Shown piece after piece: positions 1 through 5,530 of a stretch of DNA of 5,920 nt. Within the stretch, counting starts at the first letter, position 1; each line of letters opens with the position of its first letter. The notes under the pieces are model-generated. The model saw only the letters and a list, made by a program, of their open reading frames with translations, was not told where the DNA came from and searched no databases. Source of the stretch: Tenericutes bacterium 4572_104 (GTDB lineage Bacteria > Bacillota_I > Bacilli_A > Izemoplasmatales > UBA5603); contig NBLG01000051.1 in the NCBI GenBank assembly GCA_002084435.1, forward strand, positions 1 to 5,920, read 5' to 3'. Position numbers and translations under genes: made by a program.

Positions 1-898
1 ATTCTCCTTCTAAAGCTTCTCTTGTAACTTCTTCTTTATCATTTGCTGGTAAACAATGCAATAATAAAGCTCCTGGTTTTGCTTTTTTCATTAATTCTGT
101 AGTAATTACATAATCAGGCATAAAAGCAGCTAATCTCTCTTCTTTTTCATCTAACTGTGTTGTCCAATAGAATGAATCCCCGTAGATTATATCACATTCG
201 CTTACTTTTGAAACATCATCAGTAATCTCATATGAGCCTCCACTTTCCTTACAAATCTCATCAGCCATATCTAACCATTCTTTCTCCATTTGATATTTTT
301 TAGGACCGATTTGTTTGAATTTCATTCCGTATTTAGTACATGTAAGTAATAAACTACGACAAACATCAGTAGCGTCACCCATAAAAGCTAAAGTTAAATC
401 TTTTAGTTCTTTTCCTTTAGGCATATGTTCTTTTATTGTATATAAATCAGCTAACATCTGTGTTGGATGATATCTCGTATCAAGCCCATTTATTACTGGA
501 ACTGTACTCATTCTAGCTAAAGCGTCAATTATCTCAGGAGAATTAGTTCTAGCCATGATTAAATCAACCATTCTTGATAATACTCTTGAAGTATCATCAA
601 CACTCTCTTTAGCTCCTAAATGAATATCACGTGGACTTAAAAATAATGCATGACCTCCTAAAATAGTTGCGGCTGTTTCAAAGCTTACTCTAGTACGAGT
701 ACTACCAGCTTCAAAAATCATCCCAACGCTTTTGCCTTTAAATAATTGTGGCACTGCATTGTCTTTTCTAGCTGCTTTCATTAAATCCATTAATTCTAAC
801 ATTTCATCGATTTCATCTTTAGTAAAATCTTTCATAGAAATCATATGTCTCATGTCTTTTTTGTTTAAATTTGTTGCACTTGAACTTGGTAGTTTCAT
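1..898 (-). CDS. Carbamoyltransferase, ornithine/putrescine family, acceptor unknown (3' end cut by window)
   Basis: This enzyme should transfer a carbamoyl group between carbamoyl phosphate and an amine or amide in the cytosol. Beside a carbamate kinase it probably runs in the catabolic direction. I translated 299 residues from the ATG at 898; about 40 C-terminal residues lie off the left edge. The carbamoyl-phosphate site is complete: GSTRTRVSFE at residues 65-74, HPTQ at 144-147 and HCLPA at 281-285. The ornithine SMG loop is absent; that segment reads YGDSFYW (239-245). Around the motifs (GMIF, LGGH, DDTSRVLSR, GDAT-VC) it resembles putrescine carbamoyltransferase as I remember that family, but putrescine use is not shown. 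An AAAGGAG ribosome site (913-907) overlaps the arcC stop, and the intergenic gap is 13 bp, so it is co-transcribed with arcC. It may be annotated elsewhere as ornithine or putrescine carbamoyltransferase. Confidence 0.9.
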   Translation of the reverse strand, partial: MKLPSSSATNLNKKDMRHMISMKDFTKDEIDEMLELMDLMKAARKDNAVPQLFKGKSVGMIFEAGSTRTRVSFETAATILGGHALFLSPRDIHLGAKESVDDTSRVLSRMVDLIMARTNSPEIIDALARMSTVPVINGLDTRYHPTQMLADLYTIKEHMPKGKELKDLTLAFMGDATDVCRSLLLTCTKYGMKFKQIGPKKYQMEKEWLDMADEICKESGGSYEITDDVSKVSECDIIYGDSFYWTTQLDEKEERLAAFMPDYVITTELMKKAKPGALLLHCLPANDKEEVTREALEGE

Positions 899-911
899 AA
901 TTTATTCTCCT

Positions 912-1814
912 TTATTTTTTAATAATCGTTCCGGTTTTAAATTTTAAAGCTTCTTTTGCATTTTCCAAAGATGCTATAACAGCTACTTTATTATTTGTAG
1001 CTTCAACAAATCTTATTGCAGCTTCAACCTTTGGCAACATACTTCCCTTTGCAAAATGTCCTTCTTTAATTAGTTTGTTTAAATAATCAATATTAACTTC
1101 TCTTAAATCTATTTGATTTGGTTTCCCAAAATTAATTGCGACATTATTTACTGCAGTTAAAATACATAATATATCTGCGTCTACTAATTCAGCTAACTTA
1201 CTAGATGCGAAATCTTTATCAATAACAGCTGCTATTCCGTGGTATCCATTATCTTTATAAACTGGTATTCCACCTCCACCAACAGTAATAACAACCGTAC
1301 CAGTATCAACTAAATTATTAACAACCTCTTTTTCTACTATGTCTACTGGTTTAGGACTCGGGACAACTCTACGATACCCTCTACCAGAATCTTCTATCAT
1401 AGTGTATCCTTTAGTTTTTTCTAATTCTAAAGCTTGTGTCTTGGTTAAAAATTCCCCAATTGGTTTTGTTGGATTTTTAAACCCAGAATCAAATCTATCT
1501 ACTTCTACTTGAGTTATAATAGTAACTACATTCTTATTAATACCTCTATTTAATAATTCATTCTTAATAGCGTTTTGTAAATGATATCCAATATACCCTT
1601 GACTCATCGCTCCGCATTCAGGAAATGGCATATTAACATGACTCATTTCCTTATTAATCATTCCTACTTGTGGTCCATTACCATGAGCTATCACTACGTG
1701 ATTTCCTTCTTCAATAAGATCTACAATTGGAATAGCTGTTTTTTTAACTAGTTCTAATTGTTCGTTTGCAGTTTTACCTAAAGCATTTCCACCTAAAGCT
1801 ATTACAACTTTCAT
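912..1814 (-). CDS. arcC: Carbamate kinase
   Basis: Carbamate kinase converts carbamoyl phosphate plus ADP to ATP, CO2 and ammonia, the energy-yielding last step of arginine, agmatine and ureide fermentation, in the cytosol. The protein has 300 residues, close to the usual 310. Family motifs appear in order: ALGGNAL (6-12), AHGNGPQVG (43-51), GAMSQGYIGY (68-77), KNPTKPIG (113-120), GRGYRRVVPSPKP (144-156), VGGGGIP (178-184), DKDFASSKLA (199-208) and GSMLPKVEAA (257-266). The ATG at 1814 is chosen because AAGGAG (1826-1821) sits six bases upstream; an in-frame TTG at 1838 has no such site and lies inside the cre. It is the first gene of an operon with the carbamoyltransferase at 898. An extended -10 promoter with a cre at its start point suggests repression by CcpA on preferred sugars. 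All active-site motifs look intact. Confidence 0.97.
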   Translation of the reverse strand: MKVVIALGGNALGKTANEQLELVKKTAIPIVDLIEEGNHVVIAHGNGPQVGMINKEMSHVNMPFPECGAMSQGYIGYHLQNAIKNELLNRGINKNVVTIITQVEVDRFDSGFKNPTKPIGEFLTKTQALELEKTKGYTMIEDSGRGYRRVVPSPKPVDIVEKEVVNNLVDTGTVVITVGGGGIPVYKDNGYHGIAAVIDKDFASSKLAELVDADILCILTAVNNVAINFGKPNQIDLREVNIDYLNKLIKEGHFAKGSMLPKVEAAIRFVEATNNKVAVIASLENAKEALKFKTGTIIKK

Positions 1815-1836
1815 TTTATTCTCCTTTTTTAATATC

Positions 1837-1850
1837 AATAAGCGCTTACA
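1837..1850 (-). promoter_or_regulatory. cre (CcpA) site over the arcC transcription start
   Basis: Read on the minus strand the sequence is TGTAAGCGCTTATT, close to the Bacillota catabolite-responsive consensus TGWAANCGNTWNCA. Its core TAAGCGCTTA is a perfect 10-bp palindrome. It begins five bases after the arcC -10 box and covers the predicted start point (about 1848), a position where CcpA normally represses. CcpA control is inferred from the motif and its position. Confidence 0.75.
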
Positions 1851-1854
1851 ACTA

Positions 1855-1883
1855 ATTATAACAATATAATTTTGCTATTTTAA
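1855..1883 (-). promoter_or_regulatory. Promoter of the arcC-carbamoyltransferase operon
   Basis: On the minus strand a perfect TATAAT lies at 1860-1855, preceded directly by TGT (1863-1861), which makes an extended -10. A weak -35 (TTAAAA, 1883-1878) is 17 bp upstream. The predicted start near 1848 gives a leader of about 34 nt before the arcC ATG. Confidence 0.7.
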
Positions 1884-1896
1884 TAGAAAAAAATAA

Positions 1897-1952
1897 TCAT
1901 TATAATCAATCTGTTGATTTAAACCTTGTTTCATTATAATTAAATTGTTGAT
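1897..1952. repeat. Pair of 22-bp direct repeats in the divergent promoter region
   Basis: Copies lie at 1897-1918 and 1931-1952. Both start TCATTATAAT and end GTTGAT, and they match at 19 of 22 positions; the differences are at repeat positions 11, 14 and 15. The 34-bp period is close to three helical turns. The right copy covers the -35 region of the plus-strand gene, and both lie upstream of the arcC promoter. This arrangement looks like an operator for a factor acting on one or both divergent promoters. Confidence 0.6.
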
Positions 1953-1953
1953 G

Positions 1954-1962
1954 TGTTATAAT
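1954..1962 (+). promoter_or_regulatory. Extended -10 promoter of the zinc-ribbon gene
   Basis: TGTTATAAT is a perfect -10 box with the TGn extension. No good -35 is seen at the usual spacing (TATAAT-like sequence at 1934-1940 instead). The start would fall near 1969, leaving only about 14 nt before the ATG at 1983. That leader is just long enough for the GGGGGAA ribosome site (1970-1976) and argues against a TTG start at 1968. Confidence 0.6.
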
Positions 1963-1982
1963 TTATATTGGGGGAATACATC

Positions 1983-2642
1983 ATGGATATATTCAAAAAT
2001 GAACTTACAATTCTTTGGGAAGTGGTTTGCCCAAGGTGCGGAAGTGAAATATTAAATAAAAATGGAAAATACCGAGGAAGACAACGCTTTATTTGTTTAG
2101 ACTGTGGACTTTCATTCACAACATATTCAAGAAGCATCTTAGATTCTACTAAATTAACTCCTAAACATTGGGAAATTATAATTGAAAGTATTATTAATAA
2201 CGAAAAACTTGAGTCTATATCTAAAAAAACATCTATATCAGTAATATCTTTAAGTAAAATAAGAAGAAAAATACTTGATGAATTATATTCTTTAAGCAGA
2301 TATAATTTTGTGCTCAATAAATATTATTACAACCCTTTTGATACATCAACTATTTTTATACCAAATAAAGATAAAGGAACAATTTATTATCATGAATATA
2401 ATAAATCCATGGTCATAGCTTGTATTGAATATCATAAGGACTTATTTATTTCAAATGCTTATTTAAAAAAAGATTTTAATATTTTGATGTCGGATATTAA
2501 TTATTCTAAATTACAATTCATATCAGCTAGTGAAAGTACAAATTTTATAGCCATTAGTTATTTAGAAAATTTATTATATTTTCTTAAACAATACCGGTCA
2601 TTTCTTTTAATTTATCACAAATATCTTCTCGGTATTTTTTAA
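1983..2642 (+). CDS. Zinc-ribbon/HTH protein derived from an IS1595/IS1-type transposase, degenerate C-terminus
   Basis: The predicted protein has 219 residues from the ATG at 1983. Residues 16-41 form a four-cysteine zinc ribbon (CPRCG at 16-20, CLDCG at 38-42) with the basic NGKYRGRQRF stretch between. Residues about 60-100 look like a helix-turn-helix ending in SKIRRKILDEL. This is the DNA-binding front end of IS1595/IS1-like transposases. The rest (about 105-203) has the alternating hydrophobic look of a reduced RNase H fold, with D120 (FDTSTIF) and D171 (SDINYS) as possible relics of catalytic acids. No third acidic residue or full DDE domain can be recognised. The last 59 bp run antisense over the 3' end of the carbamoyltransferase, so the tail after about residue 203 is probably read-through of a truncated gene. 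No terminal inverted repeats are visible. It is either a transposase remnant or a transposase-derived regulator; I cannot decide which. Confidence 0.65.
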   Translation: MDIFKNELTILWEVVCPRCGSEILNKNGKYRGRQRFICLDCGLSFTTYSRSILDSTKLTPKHWEIIIESIINNEKLESISKKTSISVISLSKIRRKILDELYSLSRYNFVLNKYYYNPFDTSTIFIPNKDKGTIYYHEYNKSMVIACIEYHKDLFISNAYLKKDFNILMSDINYSKLQFISASESTNFIAISYLENLLYFLKQYRSFLLIYHKYLLGIF

Positions 2643-3597
2643 TTTTTTCTTCTGAAGATATTTTTTTTTGTTGATACATATAATGACTTAATAAAGCCAT
2701 TTCTATAAACAATCTATTCTCTGTTTGAAGAAAAGCTAAGCTTTGAGGTCCGTCCAACACTTCACTGGTTACTTCCATTTCTCTATTAGCTGGTAAACAG
2801 TGCATAAATTTAATTTTAGGATTTTTAGTTTTCTTTAATTTTTCAATATTTATTTGATATTTATCATAGAAAACATCCTTGCGAACTTCTCTTTCTACTT
2901 CTTGGTCAATCCACCACCATAAATCAGTATAAATAATATCGGTATTTTTAATATACTTCATATTATCAGAAATGATAACTTTTTTATTATAGGATGGATT
3001 TGCCTTTAATGTATTATTTAAAACTTCTTCTTTTAATTGATATTTTTTAGGACTTATATGTTTAAAACTCATTCCTAATTTAACAGAAATATTTAATAAA
3101 CTATTACAAACATTAGTTCGATCTCCAATAAAAGTTAAATCAATTTCTTCAATTGGTTTATCAATGTTTTCTATAATCGTCATAACATCGGCTAAAGCTT
3201 GTGTTGGATGATTATAATCGCTTAAACCATTAAAAACAGGAACAGTTGCGTATTTAACTAAAGTTAAGATAGATTCATGATGCCAAGCACGCATTAAAAT
3301 TCCATCACTTAAAAGTGATAATACTTTTGAAGTATCTTCTAAAGATTCTCTTGGGCTAACATGAATCTCACCTGGTTTTAAATACAAGGCGTGTCCTCCA
3401 AGTAGAGCCATTGCATTTTCAAAACTTACACGAGTTCGACTTGAAGGAAGTTCAAAAATCATCGCTAAGCTTTTACCTTCTAAAATCTTGGGAATCGCTT
3501 GATCTTTATGTGCTTTTTTAAACAATCTTGCTAAATCGATGATTTCAAGAATTTCTTTTTTGTTTAAATCATTTATATCAATAAAATGTTTCATCAT
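2584..3597 (-). CDS. Carbamoyltransferase, putrescine/ornithine family, acceptor unknown
   Basis: This is a complete 337-residue paralogue of the carbamoyltransferase at 898, close in length to putrescine carbamoyltransferase (about 339). The carbamoyl-phosphate site reads SSRTRVSFE (52-60; the second position is Ser where Thr is usual), HPTQ (130-133) and HCLPA (266-270), followed by ENR (293-295). Where ornithine enzymes carry SMG after YTDVW, this one has YTDLWWWIDQ (223-232). The context YTDLW...VFYDKYQIN and GLSDYNHPTQ is like putrescine carbamoyltransferase, and a charged C-terminal helix (about 312-333) resembles that enzyme's extra helix. Putrescine is therefore one candidate acceptor, though the triple tryptophan makes it uncertain. 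The gene overlaps the symporter stop by one base (TAATG). GAGG at 3605-3602 is four bases from the first ATG and seven from a second ATG at 3594, so either may be used. Translational coupling with the transporter is likely. Confidence 0.92.
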   Translation of the reverse strand: MMKHFIDINDLNKKEILEIIDLARLFKKAHKDQAIPKILEGKSLAMIFELPSSRTRVSFENAMALLGGHALYLKPGEIHVSPRESLEDTSKVLSLLSDGILMRAWHHESILTLVKYATVPVFNGLSDYNHPTQALADVMTIIENIDKPIEEIDLTFIGDRTNVCNSLLNISVKLGMSFKHISPKKYQLKEEVLNNTLKANPSYNKKVIISDNMKYIKNTDIIYTDLWWWIDQEVEREVRKDVFYDKYQINIEKLKKTKNPKIKFMHCLPANREMEVTSEVLDGPQSLAFLQTENRLFIEMALLSHYMYQQKKISSEEKIKKYREDICDKLKEMTGIV

Positions 3598-5054
3598 TAC
3601 ACCTCAAGAGGCCTTGGTTTATCAATGTTCCTTGTAAAATAAGATACAATTAAAATTGTTACACAGTTTAGAGCTGCTGGAACTAAAGTATAAAATTCCC
3701 AAGGTTCTGGAATGATAGTTTTTTGTGAAATAGCTCCAATAACATTTACAAGCAATCCAATAATCATACCAGCAAAAGCTCCGTATGAATTAACTTTTTT
3801 AGACTTTAACGCAAAGATAAATGGGAAGAATAAAATACCAAATAATAAAGTAAAGGCAAAAATAGTTAAATCATATAAATCATTAGTTACAAGACCAATT
3901 AAAACCGCAAAAACACCTACTAAAATTACACTAATTTTAGTCACAAGAACAAGTTTTTTATCAGAGATTTTTTTCATAAATAAAGGTTTAAATAAATCAT
4001 TAGACATAATTACAGCTGTTGCAAACAAACTAGTTGATGCACTTGATAAAACAGCTGCGATTAAGCTTCCAGCAAATATTCCAAGGCCGACTGGCCCTAA
4101 TAATTCTTTTGCGAGAAGTGGTATTAATAATTCACTATCATTATTAATGCTAGCTATTGCGCTAGCATCTAATAATCCATTATTGATCATAGTAATACCA
4201 ATTAAAGCAATAAATATTGGAATTAATCCTACAGTCCAATACAATAACCCAGCAGTAATCATACCTTTTTGTCCGGTTTTCGCATCTTTAGCCGCGAATG
4301 CGCGTTGCGCAATATCTGGTGAAGGAATATTTCCAAAAGCCATTCCTATCCACATTGCAATATAAGCTATCCAAGTTACACCATTACCTTCATTAGGTAA
4401 AAAATCCCAATAATTATCAGGAGTATTACGTACAACCTCGTTAAAACCACCTACTGCATTTACTCCAACATAAACAATTAATATCAATCCAATAAAGATA
4501 ATTATCATTTGAATAGCATCTGTCCAAACAACAGCTAAAAGCCCACCTAAAACTGTATATAACACAACTACTACACTACCTAATAAAAAAGCAAACATAA
4601 AATTAACTCCAAAAATAACATTAGCTATTTTCCCAATGGCTAGTAATTGAACAGCTGTCCAAATAACATAAGTAGGAATCATTAAAGAACTAGCTCCATA
4701 ACTAACATTCTTATTAAATCTACGAGAATATAATTCCCCAATTGAAGTTAAATTTAGTTTGCGCAAAGTTTTCACGAAGAAAATACCAACTAATATTAAA
4801 GCGAGTCCTGCTGCAAATGGATCTTCTATAACTCCCATTACACCATCATTAAATGCTGCTCCACTTCCCCCTAAAACAGTGCCGCCGCCCCAAAATGTTG
4901 CGAATAATGTACCGACAATTAAAAAATATCCACTACTTCTATTAGCGACTAAATAACCAGTTGAATTTTTAGTTTTCTTAGAAACAATTACTCCAACAAT
5001 AATTATAAATATTAAAAACAATACAATAATTGATAAAGAAATAAAATTATCCAT
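3597..5054 (-). CDS. Sodium:solute symporter (SSS family)
   Basis: This is an inner-membrane, sodium-coupled importer of the solute:sodium symporter family (LeuT fold). It has 485 residues and about 13 hydrophobic segments, roughly at 4-24, 43-63, 78-97, 122-145, 150-175, 183-203, 228-247, 265-290, 310-345, 368-390, 395-416, 424-443 and 452-473. Family signatures are clear: WGGG (55-58) in the first core helix, YTVLGGLLAVVWTDAIQ (166-182), PSPDIAQRAFAAKD (244-257) and AAVLSSASTSL (333-343), whose serine/threonine cluster matches the Na2 sodium site. The substrate cannot be read from sequence; the operon partner suggests a nitrogenous compound feeding the carbamoyltransferases. GGAGGA (5065-5060) is five bases upstream of the ATG. 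It begins the symporter-carbamoyltransferase operon, and no terminator is seen after it. Confidence 0.95.
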   Translation of the reverse strand: MDNFISLSIIVLFLIFIIIVGVIVSKKTKNSTGYLVANRSSGYFLIVGTLFATFWGGGTVLGGSGAAFNDGVMGVIEDPFAAGLALILVGIFFVKTLRKLNLTSIGELYSRRFNKNVSYGASSLMIPTYVIWTAVQLLAIGKIANVIFGVNFMFAFLLGSVVVVLYTVLGGLLAVVWTDAIQMIIIFIGLILIVYVGVNAVGGFNEVVRNTPDNYWDFLPNEGNGVTWIAYIAMWIGMAFGNIPSPDIAQRAFAAKDAKTGQKGMITAGLLYWTVGLIPIFIALIGITMINNGLLDASAIASINNDSELLIPLLAKELLGPVGLGIFAGSLIAAVLSSASTSLFATAVIMSNDLFKPLFMKKISDKKLVLVTKISVILVGVFAVLIGLVTNDLYDLTIFAFTLLFGILFFPFIFALKSKKVNSYGAFAGMIIGLLVNVIGAISQKTIIPEPWEFYTLVPAALNCVTILIVSYFTRNIDKPRPLEV

Positions 5055-5086
5055 GAAAATCCTCCATTATGTAAGTTTATAAATGC

Positions 5087-5095
5087 ATTATATCA
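5087..5095 (-). promoter_or_regulatory. Extended -10 promoter of the symporter operon
   Basis: On the minus strand TGATATAAT (5095-5087) is a perfect -10 box with a TGn extension. The -35 region is a T-rich tract without a good TTGACA match. The start near 5080 gives a leader of about 25 nt to the ATG at 5054. No cre-like sequence is seen here, unlike the arcC promoter. Confidence 0.6.
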
Positions 5096-5170
5096 TGAAA
5101 ATTTTTCAAAAAAATATTGATTTTCCCTTCTTTATAATTAAGTTGTGGGAATTACTTTATTATATAAAAC

Positions 5171-5216
5171 TAAAAACCTCAATGATTTTTTAATAAAAAA
5201 GCTGTAGGTTCTTTTT
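5171..5216. terminator. Imperfect terminator-like hairpin, T-rich on both sides
   Basis: The outer arms are AACCT (5175-5179) and AGGTT (5206-5210). An inner arm pairs six T (5186-5191) with six A (5195-5200) across a three-base loop. Mismatched bases separate the two stems. CTTTTT follows on the plus strand and TTTTTAG on the minus strand. It could end transcription from either side or attenuate a plus-strand leader; the weak A/T pairing keeps confidence low. Confidence 0.35.
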
Positions 5217-5260
5217 AGCTATATAGAAGATTATATAATAGATACATATTTTATATAGCT
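5217..5260 (+). promoter_or_regulatory. Inverted repeat flanking a -10-like TATAAT
   Basis: The 9-bp arms AGCTATATA (5217-5225) and TATATAGCT (5252-5260) are perfect reverse complements. Between them TATAAT lies at 5234-5239, 46 bp upstream of a plus-strand ATG that has a strong ribosome site. The layout would suit an operator around a promoter, but no good -35 is present. Confidence 0.4.
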
Positions 5261-5284
5261 TTTGCTAAGCATCTGGAGGTTAAA

Positions 5285-5442
5285 ATGGACTTGTTTGAAC
5301 TTAAATCAATTAGGGAAAAATTTTAAATAATAATTATTTTAATATAAATAAAGATATCCATCTTAAAGAAAAACGTATTGTTTTAAAAAGTTATAAGATA
5401 ATTGATCCCTTTGATATAAAAGAATATATCGCAAGAGATTGA
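5285..5442 (+). pseudogene. Short frameshifted plus-strand gene fragment, family unknown
   Basis: A strong GGAGG (5275-5279) is five bases from the ATG at 5285. The frame gives 13 residues (MDLFELKSIREKF) and stops at TAA 5324-5326. The -1 frame then stays open from about 5320 to a TGA at 5440-5442, giving about 40 residues (LNNNYFNINKDIHLKEKR, then a segment with IDPFDIKEYIARD). The break falls in a homopolymer stretch (five A, four T, three A), so one lost base joins the two parts into a protein of about 53 residues. I do not recognise the family. Real decay, a sequencing indel and chance are all possible. The good ribosome site and lysine/isoleucine-rich codon use favour a former gene start. 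Confidence 0.4.
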
Positions 5443-5453
5443 AGTGATAAGAT

Positions 5454-5500
5454 GTTAGTATAACACTCAGTACTATTCTGTACTTTTTGTGTCTACTAAC
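5454..5500. repeat. Three-tier inverted repeat (long imperfect hairpin)
   Basis: Nested arms are GTTAGTA/TACTAAC (5454-5460 with 5494-5500), ACAC/GTGT (5463-5466 with 5489-5492) and AGTAC/GTACT (5469-5473 with 5480-5484), around a six-base loop. That is 16 base pairs in 47 nt, with small internal loops. No clean T-run follows on either strand, so it is not a textbook terminator. It lies between the plus-strand fragment and the 3' end of the GH114-like gene and may end one of them, or be an element remnant. Confidence 0.5.
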
Positions 5501-5530
5501 TCTTTACTTATACATTAAAACTGTTCTTTT

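Larger units (their letters stand above)
5055..5284. other. Intergenic region between the symporter and the plus-strand fragment
   Basis: The 230 bp are very AT-rich. They hold the symporter promoter (5087-5095), a block resembling the divergent-promoter repeats (5128-5150), an imperfect terminator-like hairpin (5171-5216) and an inverted repeat around a TATAAT (5217-5260). No coding sequence is seen. Confidence 0.6.

Noticed and set aside
732..947. Plus-strand open frame of 71 codons
   Set aside because: It is antisense to the carbamoyltransferase start and arcC end, with no ribosome site and low-complexity composition.
1815..1838. TTG start eight codons upstream of arcC ATG 1814
   Set aside because: It lies within the cre, has no ribosome site, and family proteins begin at the MKVVIALGGNA-type sequence.
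1881..1955. ArgR-type ARG box controlling the cluster
   Set aside because: No convincing TNTGNATWWWWATNCANA-like palindrome is present; the direct repeats have a different shape.
1940..2317. Minus-strand open frame of 125 codons
   Set aside because: It mirrors the zinc-ribbon gene, whose four cysteines and HTH are clearly the coding strand, and it would end inside the divergent promoter region.
3712..4365. Plus-strand open frame of 217 codons
   Set aside because: It is the shadow of the symporter; its Ile/Pro/Lys-rich protein is what antisense reading of membrane helices gives.
4864..4900. GC-rich run GCCGCCGCCCC in an AT-rich gene
   Set aside because: It encodes the conserved WGGG of the symporter family, so glycine/tryptophan codons explain it.
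4759..4956. Plus-strand open frame of 65 codons
   Set aside because: It is also antisense to the symporter and has no start signals.
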